The position numbers and the translations under genes are program-made. The notes under the pieces were generated by a model. It was not told where the DNA came from and made no database searches. It was given only the letters and a program-made list of their open reading frames with translations. This document shows, one piece after another, positions 1 through 9,103 of a stretch of DNA of 64,000 nt. Position 1 is the stretch's first letter. Each line of letters opens with the position of its first letter. This DNA is from Thermoactinospora rubra (GTDB taxonomy: Bacteria; Actinomycetota; Actinomycetes; Streptosporangiales; Streptosporangiaceae), in the NCBI RefSeq assembly GCF_002093975.1, contig NZ_MSZZ01000005.1:186001-250000 (forward strand). The letters are read 5' to 3'.

Positions 1-2
1 TG

Positions 3-2510
3 CAGAAGGCGGTCTTCGACGCCGCCGAGCGGGCGCGCCTGGCCAGGGAGGACTTCGAGGCGTCGCGGGCGGAGGAGCCGCAGGCCGATCCGGCGCTGGC
101 GGAGGAGCTGGCGGTCGCGGAGGAGGCCGTCGCGCGGGCCCGGGAGGCCGCCGAGGCGGCCCGTGACCGGGTCGAGGCGGCGACGGCGGCGCTGGCGGGC
201 CCTCGGGCGGCGCTCCAGGCCGCGAAGGCGGCCGTCGCCACAGCGCGGGCGGCCGACCAGGAGGCTCAGCGGGCGGTGGCCGCGCTGGAGGCTCGTCGCG
301 ACGCTCTGGAGCTGGGGCTGGCCCGAGGGGCGGACGGCGGGGCGGCGCTGCTGGCGGCGGCGCTGCCGGGCGTGCTGGGGCCGCTCGCCGCCTCGCTGAC
401 GGTCGCGCCGGGCGCCGAGGCGGCCATCGCCGCGGTGCTGGGCGCATCCGCCGACGCTGTGGCCGTCAAGTCGCTGGACTCGGCGGTGGAGGCGCTGGAG
501 CACCTGCGCGCCGTCGACGGCGGCCGCGCGTCCCTCGTCGTCGCCTCCGCCGGGGGACCCCGCCCCGGTACGGCGACGCGGGCCGTATCCGGTGGAGGAC
601 CCAACCGAGAGCTCAGCGGAGGGCTCAGCGGAGGACCCGGCGATGGGCTCGGCGAGGGCGGCCGGTGGGCCGCCGACCTCGTCACGGTGCCCGCGGAGCT
701 GCGTCCCGCCCTCGACCACCTGCTCGCCGGCGTCGTCGTGGTCGACACCCTCGGCCAGGCGCGGGCGCTCGTCGAGCGAGAGCCCGGCCTGCGGGCCGTG
801 ACGCGGGACGGCGACCTCGTGGGCGCCTACACCGCGCAGGGCGGCGACACGGCCGGAGCGTCGGCCCTCCAGATGCGAGCCGCCCTCGACGAAGCCGTCG
901 CCGCCCTCGACGAGGCGCGCCGGACGGCGGAGGCGACCGCCGAGCGGCTGGAGACGGCGCTCGCCGCCGAGCACGACGCCCAAGCCGCCCTGGAGGCCGC
1001 GCAGGCCACGGTCGCCCAGGCCCAGCAGGAGGCGGGCGCCGCCCAGGCCGCCGTCAACACCGCCCAGCAGGCCCTCGACCAGGTGCGCGCCCGGCAGCGG
1101 GAGGCCGACCAGCGCTCGGCCGCGGCGGCCAAGCGCCTCGCCCAGCTCGAAGCCGCCGCCCGGGCCGCCGAGGCCGAGGCCGACCGCCTGGGCACGAGCG
1201 TGCTGGCCGCCGAGGAGTCGCGCGCCGCCGCCCAGGAGGAGCTGGCCGAGCTGGAGATGCGCCTGGCCGAGGCCGAATACGCCCAGGAGCTGGAGGCCGA
1301 GCCCACCACCGAGCGCCGCGACGAGCTGGCGGCCGGGCGGGAGGCGGCCAGGCAGCGCGAGATGGAGGCCCGGCTGCAGGTCCGCACCGCCGAGGAGCGC
1401 CTGAAGGGCGTCGAGGGCCGGGCCGACGCGCTGATGGCCGCCGCCCAGCGCGAGCGCGACGAACGCCGCCAGGCGGCCGAGCAGCGCGAGCGCCGCAGGA
1501 GGCAGGCCCGGCTGGCCGAGTCGGTCGCCGCGGCCGCCAGGCAGGTGCTGGAGGCGCTGGCCGTGTCGGTGGAGCAGGCCGCACGGGAGCGCGACGAGGC
1601 GGACCTTGCGCGGGTGGCCGTCGACGCCGAGCTCAAGCAGGTCCGCGTGCACGTCCGCGAGCTGGGCCAGGAGCTGGACAAGCTCGTCAACCGCGTCCAC
1701 GGCAGCGAGGTGGCCCGCACCGAGCAGCGGCTGCGCCTGGAGCAGCTGGAGCAGCGCGCCATGGAGGAGTTCGGCGTCGAGACCGAGGCGCTGGTCGCCG
1801 AGTACGGCCCGCACGTGCCGGTGCCGGGCGATCCGCCGGTGCCGTACGTCAGGGAGGAGCAGGAGCGGCGCGCCCGCACGGCCGAGAAGCAGATGGCGCA
1901 GCTCGGCAAGGTCAACCCGCTGGCGCTGGAGGAGTTCGCGGCGCTGGAGGAGCGGCACGCGTTCCTCACCAGCCAGCTGGAGGACCTGAAGAAGACCCGG
2001 CGGGACCTGCTGACCGTGGTGAAGGAGGTCGACGACCGGGTGGAGCAGATGTTCGCCTCCGCCTTCGAGGACGTCGCCCGCGAGTTCGAGCAGATCTTCA
2101 CCCGGGTGTTCCCCGGCGGCGAGGGCCGGCTGGTCCTGACCGACCCCGAGGACATGCTGACCACGGGCGTGGAGGTGGAGGCGCGCCCGCCGGGCAAGAA
2201 GGTCAAGCGGCTGTCGCTGCTGTCGGGCGGCGAGCGGTCCCTGACCGCGGTGGCGTTCCTGATCGCCATCTTCAAGGCGCGCCCGTCGCCGTTCTACGTC
2301 ATGGACGAGGTCGAGGCGGCGCTCGACGACACCAACACCCAGCGGCTGCTGACGCTGTTCGAGGAGCTGCGGCAGAGCTCGCAGCTGATCGTCATCACGC
2401 ACAACAAGCGGACCATGGAGATCGCCGACGCCCTGTATGGCGTGTCCATGCGCGGTGACGGTGTGACGCAGGTGGTCAGCCAGCGACTGCGGGAGCGCGA
2501 ATCGGCCTGA
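3..2510 (+). CDS. smc: Chromosome partition protein SMC, 3' part (5' end outside window)
   Basis: This is the C-terminal portion of the SMC ATPase, which works as a homodimer with ScpA/ScpB to organise and segregate the chromosome. The reading frame is open to the left edge, so the N-terminal Walker A head is missing. Visible in order: the end of the first coiled coil, the hinge (about bases 330-860), a long Ala/Glu/Arg-rich second coiled coil, then the C-terminal head with the signature LSGGER (about base 2222) and Walker B FYVMDEVEAALDD. The hinge carries a Gly/Pro/Arg-rich insertion at about 546-665. It ends 44 bases before ftsY, the usual actinobacterial order. The family call is certain; only the start is unknown. 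Confidence 0.97.
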   Translation, partial: QKAVFDAAERARLAREDFEASRAEEPQADPALAEELAVAEEAVARAREAAEAARDRVEAATAALAGPRAALQAAKAAVATARAADQEAQRAVAALEARRDALELGLARGADGGAALLAAALPGVLGPLAASLTVAPGAEAAIAAVLGASADAVAVKSLDSAVEALEHLRAVDGGRASLVVASAGGPRPGTATRAVSGGGPNRELSGGLSGGPGDGLGEGGRWAADLVTVPAELRPALDHLLAGVVVVDTLGQARALVEREPGLRAVTRDGDLVGAYTAQGGDTAGASALQMRAALDEAVAALDEARRTAEATAERLETALAAEHDAQAALEAAQATVAQAQQEAGAAQAAVNTAQQALDQVRARQREADQRSAAAAKRLAQLEAAARAAEAEADRLGTSVLAAEESRAAAQEELAELEMRLAEAEYAQELEAEPTTERRDELAAGREAARQREMEARLQVRTAEERLKGVEGRADALMAAAQRERDERRQAAEQRERRRRQARLAESVAAAARQVLEALAVSVEQAARERDEADLARVAVDAELKQVRVHVRELGQELDKLVNRVHGSEVARTEQRLRLEQLEQRAMEEFGVETEALVAEYGPHVPVPGDPPVPYVREEQERRARTAEKQMAQLGKVNPLALEEFAALEERHAFLTSQLEDLKKTRRDLLTVVKEVDDRVEQMFASAFEDVAREFEQIFTRVFPGGEGRLVLTDPEDMLTTGVEVEARPPGKKVKRLSLLSGGERSLTAVAFLIAIFKARPSPFYVMDEVEAALDDTNTQRLLTLFEELRQSSQLIVITHNKRTMEIADALYGVSMRGDGVTQVVSQRLRERESA

Positions 2511-2554
2511 GCCTCGGCCCGAGCATCGAGAACGATCTGGAAAACTGGCTTCTT

Positions 2555-3730
2555 GTGAGTGACTCTCTCCTCATCATCGTGATCGTCGCTGTGGTCGCCC
2601 TGCTGGCGGCCGGCGGCCTGTTCTTCCTCTACCGGCCGGGCCGCAAGGCGGCGCCGCCGCCCGTGGAGCCGCCGGAGACCCTTCCCGCGGAGGAAGCGGA
2701 GGCGGCGCCGCGCGGAGCCGTCGAGGAAGGCGAAGGCGGAGCCACCACCACCGTGCCGCCGCCGCCCGCCGAGCCGATGGTCAAGGCTCCCGAGGTCGAG
2801 GCGCCCCCGCCGTCCGCCGGCCGCATGGTGCGCCTGCGCGCCCGCCTGGCCCGCTCGCAGAGCACGCTGGGCCGTGGCCTGCTGGAGCTGCTGTCGCGCG
2901 ACCGGCTCGACGACGAGGTGTGGGAGGAGATCGAGGAGACCCTCATCACCGCCGACGTGGGCGTGGCGCCGACGCAGGCGATGGTGGAGGAGCTGAAGAC
3001 CAGGGTGAAGGTGCTCGGCACCCGCTCGCCCGAGGAGGTGCGCGGGCTGCTGCGCGAGCAGTTGCTGGCGCAGGTCAACCCCGACCTGGACCGCACGCTG
3101 CACGTCGACAAGCACGGCGAGCGCCCGGCCGTGGTGCTCGTGGTCGGTGTCAACGGCACCGGCAAGACCACCACGACCGGCAAGCTGGCCCGCGCGCTGG
3201 TGGGCGACGGCAAGAAGGTGGTGCTCGGCGCCGCCGACACCTTCCGCGCCGCGGCGGCCGACCAGCTGCAGACCTGGGGCGACCGCGTGGGCGCCGAGGT
3301 CGTGCGCGGCCCGGAGGGCGGCGACCCGGCGTCGGTGGCGTTCGACGCGGTGGCCGCGGGCATGGAGCTCAAGGCCGACACGGTGATCGTCGACACCGCG
3401 GGCCGGCTCCACACCAAGACGGGCCTGATGGACGAGCTCGGCAAGGTCAAGCGGGTCATCGAGAAGCGCGCGACGGTGGACGAGGTGCTGCTCGTGCTCG
3501 ACGCGACCACGGGCCAGAACGGCATGCGCCAGGCCCAGGTGTTCGCCGAGGCGGTCAACATCACGGGCATCGCGCTGACCAAGCTCGACGGCACGGCCAA
3601 GGGCGGCATCGTCATCTCGGTCCAGCGGGAGCTGGGCGTCCCGGTCAAGCTGGTCGGGCTCGGCGAGGGGCCCGACGACCTGGCGCCGTTCGACCCCGAG
3701 GTCTTCGTCGACGCGATCCTCGGCGACTGA
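2555..3730 (+). CDS. ftsY: Signal recognition particle receptor FtsY
   Basis: FtsY is the SRP receptor GTPase that docks ribosome-SRP complexes at the membrane for co-translational insertion. The 391-residue product has an N-terminal hydrophobic segment (about residues 5-25), a Pro/Glu-rich linker (30-88), then the NG domain. G1 is GVNGTGKT (198-205), followed by DTFRAAAADQL, the G3 motif DTAGRLHTK and the G4 motif TKLDGTAKGG. The start is a GTG. The N-terminal membrane anchor is typical of actinobacterial FtsY. It lies 44 bases after smc and is followed directly by a strong terminator, so smc-ftsY probably forms one transcription unit. Confidence 0.97.
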   Translation: MSDSLLIIVIVAVVALLAAGGLFFLYRPGRKAAPPPVEPPETLPAEEAEAAPRGAVEEGEGGATTTVPPPPAEPMVKAPEVEAPPPSAGRMVRLRARLARSQSTLGRGLLELLSRDRLDDEVWEEIEETLITADVGVAPTQAMVEELKTRVKVLGTRSPEEVRGLLREQLLAQVNPDLDRTLHVDKHGERPAVVLVVGVNGTGKTTTTGKLARALVGDGKKVVLGAADTFRAAAADQLQTWGDRVGAEVVRGPEGGDPASVAFDAVAAGMELKADTVIVDTAGRLHTKTGLMDELGKVKRVIEKRATVDEVLLVLDATTGQNGMRQAQVFAEAVNITGIALTKLDGTAKGGIVISVQRELGVPVKLVGLGEGPDDLAPFDPEVFVDAILGD

Positions 3731-3745
3731 GCGCCGGCGGAGTTT

Positions 3746-3782
3746 CGGATGCCCCGGGTTATCGCCCGGGGCATCCGTTTTT
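3746..3782 (+). terminator. Rho-independent terminator after ftsY
   Basis: A perfect 13-bp stem (3746-3758 with 3765-3777, arm CGGATGCCCCGGG) closes a 6-base loop, TTATCG, and is followed at once by five T residues (3778-3782). It lies 16 bases after the ftsY stop and isolates smc-ftsY from the next cassette. Confidence 0.93.
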
Positions 3783-3917
3783 ATGAGGAAATGTCCCTTA
3801 TCGGGTGAAGTATTGATCTCTGGCGCTGCTCGTGCTGACATGGGGCGTCGTCAAGGAGATCGCGGCGGCAGCGCAGTCCGCCCGCGGTCTCTTGTCGTCC
3901 CTTACCGAGAGGTGCCC

Positions 3918-3992
3918 ATGAAGAAGGTCGTCGTGTACAAGCCCGGAACCGTCAAGCTCACGGGGGCGGCTGCGCCCAGGCACACGCCGTAG
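3918..3992 (+). CDS. 24-residue peptide, possible secreted or modified peptide precursor
   Basis: A short reading frame whose product starts MKKVVVYKPG and ends APRHTP. It has a good ribosome binding site (GAGAGG, six bases before ATG 3918). The peptide is basic, with a beta-branched Lys/Val N-terminal half and an Ala/Pro/His C-terminal tail. It contains no Cys, so it is not a classical lanthipeptide. The same frame runs upstream to an ATG at 3783, directly after the ftsY terminator, but that start has no Shine-Dalgarno sequence. The next genes, same strand, are a TPR protein and an MFS transporter, so a peptide-signal or RiPP-like role is conceivable. I do not recognise the family; function is inference. 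Confidence 0.5.
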   Translation: MKKVVVYKPGTVKLTGAAAPRHTP

Positions 3993-4083
3993 GGCGACGT
4001 GGCGGCCGGTGGTCCGGACAGGGGGCCGGCCGCCACGCGGACCGCCGCCGGAGCCGGCTTCGTCACGAGAGACCGGGTGCACA

Positions 4084-5709
4084 TTGACGACCATCGACGC
4101 GGACCGCCGCCTGCGCGGGCCGTACACGTTCGCCGCCGCGCTGCTCGACCTGCTGGTCCCCGGCGCGCCGCCGGACCTGGTGGCCGCGCACGACATCGAG
4201 ATCCGGGCCGCCGCTCCCCATCTTGGCGTCGCGCCGCACAGGACCTCTCTAGCCCAGACGCTGCCCCGAGAGCAGCGCATCCTCATCCCGGGCGCCCGCC
4301 GTACGCTCAGCCTCGCCAACGGCCTGGCCGAGTTCGTCAGGGACCGCCTCACCGAGCCGCTCACCGTCGTCGTCCACAACCTGGCCGAGGCCGACCAGAC
4401 GGATCGGGAGCTGGTGGACGTGCTGCGGCGGCGCGTGCCGGACCTCACGATCGTGGAGGGAGACGCCAGGCCGTCCACCGCGCCGCTGCCCGCCGACTTC
4501 GACCGGTTCCGCGACGAGGGCTTCCACCACGCCATGGCCGAGAGCGGGCTGGCCGCGCTCACGGAGGCGGCCGAGGACTGGGTCCTGCTGAACAGGACGG
4601 CGAACGCCCTGACCGCCATCGAGCGCGAGGACGAGGCGTGGCAGCTGCTCCAGCGCGCCAGGAGGGCGTGCGTGGACCCGGTCCATAGCGCAACGATCGC
4701 CTGCTCGATGGCCACGCTGCTCGTGCGGCACTCCGATCCGGCCAGGCGCGATCCCGAGCAGGCGTTGGGTTGGATCAACGAGGCCATCGCGATCACCTCC
4801 CTGCTGCCCGGCCGCCGCGAGCGCGCCTTCCACCTCGGCTTCGACCTCAACGCCAAGGCTCTGGTCCAGGTACGGCGGGGCCGCCTGGACGAGGCCGAGC
4901 GCCTGGTCCAGGAGGCCATCGCGCTGGCGGAGGCCGACCTGGGCGACGAGCACCCCATCCACCGCCTGGTCCTGTACGCCAACCGGGCCCAGCTCGCCGC
5001 GGCGGCGGGCCGTGCCGAGGAGGCGCTGGCCGACTACGGCAGGGCCATCGCCATGGACCCCGGCTATCCCGACTACTACCTGGACCGGGGCAACCTCCTG
5101 GCCAGGCTGGGCCGTGCCGAGGAGGCGCTGGCCGACTACGAGACCGTGATGCGGATCAGCCCGCCCAGCCCCGAGCCGTACTACAACCGGGCCGGGATCC
5201 GCTTCGCCGGGGGCGACCACGCGGGCGCGCTGGCCGATCTGGACTACGCCGTGGAGCTCGATCCCGGCTTCGCCCCCGCCTACGTCAACCGCTCCGGGCT
5301 GCTGGCCGCCATGGGCGAGTACGGCGGCGCCAGGCGGGACGTGGTGCGGGGCCTGGAGCTCGAACCGCGCAACGCCCACCTGCTGTGCGTGCTCGGGCAG
5401 GTGGAGGCGGCCGAGGGACACCACGCGCGGGCGAGGGCGGCCTTCGACGCGGCCCTGGAGCTTCAGCCGGACCTGGCGGAGGCGTGGGCGAGCCGGGGAG
5501 CGCTGGCGTTCGAGCTGGGCGAGGCCGAGGCGGCGGTCGCCGACCTCACCCAGGCCATCAAGCTGACCGAGACGGCCGAGCTGCTGTTCAACCGGGCGGT
5601 CGCGCTGCGGGCCTGCGGGCGGGCGGCGGAGGCCAGGGAGGACCTGCTGCGGGCCGCCGAGCTGGCGCCGGACGACCCCGACGTGCGGCGGGCGCTGCGG
5701 GAGGGCTGA
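4084..5709 (+). CDS. Tetratricopeptide-repeat protein with NTPase-like N-terminal region
   Basis: The product (541 residues from TTG 4084) has an N-terminal region of about 130 residues that includes a strand-like LTVVVHNLAEADQTD. That recalls the Walker B strand of AAA/STAND ATPases, but no Walker A is visible. From roughly residue 210 to the end it is built from TPR helices, including canonical units such as ALADYGRAIAMDPGYPDYYLDRG and its successors. GTG 4009 is an alternative start 25 codons upstream; neither has an ideal ribosome site. It follows the 24-residue peptide gene, and four bases separate its stop from the downstream MFS gene, implying co-transcription. A scaffold or peptide-binding role is plausible but unproven. 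Confidence 0.75.
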   Translation: MTTIDADRRLRGPYTFAAALLDLLVPGAPPDLVAAHDIEIRAAAPHLGVAPHRTSLAQTLPREQRILIPGARRTLSLANGLAEFVRDRLTEPLTVVVHNLAEADQTDRELVDVLRRRVPDLTIVEGDARPSTAPLPADFDRFRDEGFHHAMAESGLAALTEAAEDWVLLNRTANALTAIEREDEAWQLLQRARRACVDPVHSATIACSMATLLVRHSDPARRDPEQALGWINEAIAITSLLPGRRERAFHLGFDLNAKALVQVRRGRLDEAERLVQEAIALAEADLGDEHPIHRLVLYANRAQLAAAAGRAEEALADYGRAIAMDPGYPDYYLDRGNLLARLGRAEEALADYETVMRISPPSPEPYYNRAGIRFAGGDHAGALADLDYAVELDPGFAPAYVNRSGLLAAMGEYGGARRDVVRGLELEPRNAHLLCVLGQVEAAEGHHARARAAFDAALELQPDLAEAWASRGALAFELGEAEAAVADLTQAIKLTETAELLFNRAVALRACGRAAEAREDLLRAAELAPDDPDVRRALREG

Positions 5710-5713
5710 GCCG

Positions 5714-6925
5714 GTGGGCAGGAGGTACTGGCTGCTCCTGGGCGGCTATCTCGTGTCCTCCACGGGAACGTGGATCTACCGACTGGCCCTGCCGCTGATG
5801 GTGCTCGACATGACGGGCTCGGCGCTCAGCACCGGCGCCGTCTACGCGCTGGAGTACCTGCCGTTCCTCGTCCTCGGTGTCGCGGGCGGGGTGATCGCCG
5901 ACCGGTTCGGCCGCAGGCGCGTCCTGGTGGCCGGCGACCTGGCGGCCGGGCTGTTCGCGCTCGCGCTGGCGTGCCTGGTGTCGTCCGGGCGTCCGCCGCT
6001 GTGGCTGGTCTACCTGCTGGTGCTGGCGCTGTCGTGCGTCGATCCGCTGTACCGCCCGGCCTTCAACGCGGTCGTGCCGTCGCTCGTCCCGCCGGACCGG
6101 CTGCCGCCCGCCAACGCCCGGGTGCACATCGGCGAGCACGGCACCAACATGCTGGGCCCGGTGCTGGGCGGCGCCCTGATCGCGGCGTTCGGCTACCAGA
6201 CCGCGATCTACGTCGACGCGGCGACCTTCCTGCTGTCGGCCGCGATGATGGCGTTGATCGGCGAGGTGCCCGCCGCCGTGACGCGGGGGCGCTCGGCGAT
6301 GGCCGATCTGCGGGAGGGCCTGCGGTTCCTGTTCCGCGAGCGGCGCGAGGTGCTGGTCACGGCGGTGGCCTCCTGCGGGCTCAACTTCGGGGTCTGGCTG
6401 CTGCTGGCGAACGTGGTGTACTACCTGACCGCCCACCACGGCTTCACGCCGGGACAGATCGGCGCCGTCTACGCCTTCCAGGGCGCGGGCGCGGTGACCG
6501 GCGGCCTGCTCGGCAGCCGCCTGCTGCGGGTCCTCCCGCCATGGGCGCTCATCAGCGGCGGCACCGCGCTGGGCGGGCTGTCCATGCTGCTGATGATCCC
6601 CGCCCGGGGTCCGGTGCTGATCGGGCTGGCGTGGCTGGGGCAGTTCGCCGGCGCGGGGATCGGCATCGTCGCGACGGTGACGGTGCGCCAGCACCTCGTT
6701 CCCGGCCATCTGCTCGGCCGTGTCCTCGGCACGGCGCGGGTCATCGCCTTCGCCTCGATCCCGCTGGCCGCGCTCGCCTCCGGCGCGTTCGAGACGGCCG
6801 TGCGCAACCCCGCCGCGATGATGGCCTTCGCGGGGGCGAGCTGGCTGCTCATCGCCCTGCTGCTGGCGCGCTCCTCGCTCAGGGACGTGCGGCTCGCACC
6901 ACAGCCTCGATCTCTTCCAGGCTGA
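5714..6925 (+). CDS. MFS transporter, drug/siderophore-exporter type
   Basis: A 403-residue polytopic protein with about twelve hydrophobic segments. It has the loop 2-3 motif of major facilitator exporters (GVIADRFGRRRVLVAGD, about residues 59-75), as in the EntS/MFS_3 group. GTG 5714 starts four bases after the TPR gene stop, so the two are likely translated from one message. Context suggests it may export the product of the upstream peptide gene, but multidrug efflux is equally compatible. Its 3' end overlaps the convergent mazG gene by 47 bases. Confidence 0.85.
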   Translation: MGRRYWLLLGGYLVSSTGTWIYRLALPLMVLDMTGSALSTGAVYALEYLPFLVLGVAGGVIADRFGRRRVLVAGDLAAGLFALALACLVSSGRPPLWLVYLLVLALSCVDPLYRPAFNAVVPSLVPPDRLPPANARVHIGEHGTNMLGPVLGGALIAAFGYQTAIYVDAATFLLSAAMMALIGEVPAAVTRGRSAMADLREGLRFLFRERREVLVTAVASCGLNFGVWLLLANVVYYLTAHHGFTPGQIGAVYAFQGAGAVTGGLLGSRLLRVLPPWALISGGTALGGLSMLLMIPARGPVLIGLAWLGQFAGAGIGIVATVTVRQHLVPGHLLGRVLGTARVIAFASIPLAALASGAFETAVRNPAAMMAFAGASWLLIALLLARSSLRDVRLAPQPRSLPG

Positions 6926-7268
6926 CGTCGCGGAACCCCTCGGGCTTGAGCACCTTGCCGTCGGCGCGGCGCTCGACCCTGCCGGTGCGCGGGTCGACCT
7001 TGCGCATGTTGGCCTCGTGGACCAGCTGGAAGACCCGGTCGAGCGGGATGCCGAGCCGGTCGGCCGTGCCGTACACGACGTAGAGCAGGTCGGCGAGCTC
7101 CTTGGCCAGGCGCGGCAGGCTGCCTCGGCCCTCGATCGCGGCGAGCAGCTCGGAGCGGACCTCGGCGCACTCCTCCTCGATCAGCGCCAGGCGCAGCCGC
7201 AGGTCGACGGGCGAGCCGTCGTCGGTGGCGGCGTGCCAGCGGGCCAGCGCCTCCATGGGGTCGAGCAT
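6879..7268 (-). CDS. MazG-like nucleotide pyrophosphohydrolase family protein
   Basis: A 129-residue all-alpha protein with the EE..E (IEEECAEV) and E..D (KELADLLYVVYG) metal-binding helices of the MazG/all-alpha NTP pyrophosphatase fold. These enzymes hydrolyse (d)NTPs or related nucleotides to monophosphate and pyrophosphate. The single short domain is typical of house-cleaning actinobacterial members rather than the two-domain E. coli MazG. It lies 10 bases downstream of the siderophore ABC ATPase on the same strand, so it may be the last gene of that transcript. Substrate cannot be read from sequence. Confidence 0.8.
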   Translation of the reverse strand: MLDPMEALARWHAATDDGSPVDLRLRLALIEEECAEVRSELLAAIEGRGSLPRLAKELADLLYVVYGTADRLGIPLDRVFQLVHEANMRKVDPRTGRVERRADGKVLKPEGFRDVSLEEIEAVVRAARP

Positions 7269-7278
7269 GCGGGCCAGC

Positions 7279-8061
7279 CTAGTGACGGACGCCGACGGGG
7301 ACGACCAGCGGCGTGCCGGCCACCGGGTCGGGGATGACCTTCGCCTCCAGGTCGAACACCTTGCGCAGCAGCTCCTCGGTGAGCACCTCGTGGGGCGTGC
7401 CCGCGGCGACCACCCGGCCGTCGCGCATGGCGACCAGCCGGTCGGTGTAGCGGGCGGCCAGGTTGAGGTCGTGCAGCACCATGACGATCGTGCGGCCGGC
7501 CGAGGAGTGCAGGCTGCGCACCAGCTCCAGGACCTCCACCTGGTGGGCCAGGTCGAGGAAGGTGGTCGGCTCGTCCAGCAGGAGCAGGTCCGTGCCCTGG
7601 GCGAGGGCCATGGAGATCCACGCGCGCTGGCGCTGCCCGCCCGACAGCTCCTCCAGCGGCCGGTCGGCCAGGTCGGACAGGCCCGTCATGGCGAGCGCCT
7701 CGGCGACCGCGTCGGCGTCGGAGGAGGACCACTGGCGGTACCAGGTCTGGTGCGGGTGGCGGCCACGCGCCACGAGGTCGGCGACGGTCAGGCCCTCGGG
7801 GGCGGAAGGCGCCTGGGGCAGGACGCCCAGGACGCGCGCCACCTCGCGGGTGGGCAGCCTGTCGATGCGCTTGCCGTCGAGCAGCACCTGGCCGCCGGAG
7901 GGCTTGAGCAGCCGGCCCAGCGCGCGCAGCAGGGTGGACTTGCCGCAGCCGTTGGGCCCGATGATCGTGGTGACCGTGCCCGCCTCGATGCCGAGGTCGA
8001 GCCCGTCCACCACGACGCGGTCGCCGTACCCGAGGGTGACGTCGACGGCCTGGAGTCTCAT
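7279..8061 (-). CDS. Ferric-siderophore ABC transporter, ATP-binding protein (FecE/FepC type)
   Basis: The cytoplasmic ATPase of an iron-siderophore importer, 260 residues. Walker A is GPNGCGKST (35-43), the signature is LSGGQRQR, Walker B is LLLLDEPTTFLD and the H-loop is VLHDLN. The GYGDRVVVDGLDL start and overall length match the FepC/FecE family. ATG 8061 lies one base after the stop of the upstream permease, so this is the third gene of a permease-permease-ATPase operon. The divergent substrate-binding lipoprotein and the iron box at about 10.15 kb support a role in ferric-siderophore uptake. Confidence 0.93.
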   Translation of the reverse strand: MRLQAVDVTLGYGDRVVVDGLDLGIEAGTVTTIIGPNGCGKSTLLRALGRLLKPSGGQVLLDGKRIDRLPTREVARVLGVLPQAPSAPEGLTVADLVARGRHPHQTWYRQWSSSDADAVAEALAMTGLSDLADRPLEELSGGQRQRAWISMALAQGTDLLLLDEPTTFLDLAHQVEVLELVRSLHSSAGRTIVMVLHDLNLAARYTDRLVAMRDGRVVAAGTPHEVLTEELLRKVFDLEAKVIPDPVAGTPLVVPVGVRH

Positions 8062-8062
8062 G

Positions 8063-9103
8063 TCAGCGACCCTTCCCGCGGAGACGGACGAGCAGGTAGA
8101 TCAGGTACGGCGCGCCGAGGACGGCGGTGACGACGCCGACGGGCAACTCGACGGGCGAGAAGGCGGTGCGGGCGATGAGGTCGGCGGCGGCGGTGAGGAC
8201 GGCGCCGAGCACCGCGGAGGCCAGCAGCGGCGGGCGGCCCGAGCCGATCAGGCGCAGGGCGATCTGCGGCGAGGCGAGGGCCACGAACGCGATCGGCCCG
8301 GCCGAGGCGGTCGCGGTGGCCGCGAGCAGGACGGCGGCCAGGACGAGCAGCCCGCGGGCGCGGTTGACGCGCACGCCGAGCGAGACGACGGTGTCGTCGG
8401 AGAAGCGCAGGGCGTCCAGCGTGCGGGCGCCGAGCAGGGTCAGGGGGATCAGCGCGGACAGCGCCAGCGCGACGGGCGCGACGTGCTCCCAGCCGCGGCC
8501 GTTGAGCGAGCCGGAGATCCACACCATCGCCCGGGTGGTGTCGTTGACGTCGCCCACGGTCAGCAGCCAGTACTTGATGTTGGTGAACACCGCGGCCACC
8601 CCGATGCCCACCAGGACCAGCCGGTACCCGTCCAGCCCCTGCCGCCAGGCGAGCGCGTAGACGGTGACCGCGCCGGCCAGGCCGCCGGCCAGCGCCAGCG
8701 CCGGGATGCCGAGCGACAGCAGCAGGCCGCTGGCCCCGCCGTACGCGCTGCCGCTGGCCACCACGCCCGCCACGACGGTGACCGAGGCGCCGGTGGTCAC
8801 GCCCAGGATCTCGGGGCTGGCCAGCGGGTTGCGGGCGATGGCCTGGGTGATGGCCCCGGCCAGCGCGAGCGCCGCGCCGACGAGCGCGCCCGTCAGCGCG
8901 CGGGGCAGGCGCAGGTCCATGACCACGAAGTGGCCGGGATCGCCCGCGTCGACGGTGGCGCGCAGCACCTCGGCCAGGGACATGGGGATGTCGCCGATGC
9001 GCATGTTCATCGCCATCAGCAGCACGAGCAAAGCCAGCCCGGTCAGCGTGACGGCGACCGCGCGGGGCCGCGAAGGGCCGTACAGCCTCACGGGGAACCT
9101 CAC
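8063..9103 (-). CDS. Ferric-siderophore ABC transporter permease (FecCD family), second subunit
   Basis: A 346-residue FecCD/BtuC-family membrane protein forming half of the translocation channel. Family landmarks include LRLPRALTGALVGAALALAG, the ARNPLASPEILG loop and a C-terminal ELPVGVVTAVLGAPYLIYLL. The GTG start at 9103 overlaps the TGA of the upstream permease by four bases, the usual sign of translational coupling and the reason this start is chosen. The frame itself stays open much further upstream but only as a shadow of the first permease gene. Confidence 0.93.
   Translation of the reverse strand: MRFPVRLYGPSRPRAVAVTLTGLALLVLLMAMNMRIGDIPMSLAEVLRATVDAGDPGHFVVMDLRLPRALTGALVGAALALAGAITQAIARNPLASPEILGVTTGASVTVVAGVVASGSAYGGASGLLLSLGIPALALAGGLAGAVTVYALAWRQGLDGYRLVLVGIGVAAVFTNIKYWLLTVGDVNDTTRAMVWISGSLNGRGWEHVAPVALALSALIPLTLLGARTLDALRFSDDTVVSLGVRVNRARGLLVLAAVLLAATATASAGPIAFVALASPQIALRLIGSGRPPLLASAVLGAVLTAAADLIARTAFSPVELPVGVVTAVLGAPYLIYLLVRLRGKGR

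Noticed and set aside
827..2275. Long reverse-strand reading frame antisense to smc
   Set aside because: Composition (Ser/Arg/Ala repeats) and lack of any ribosome site show it is a high-GC shadow of the smc coiled coil.
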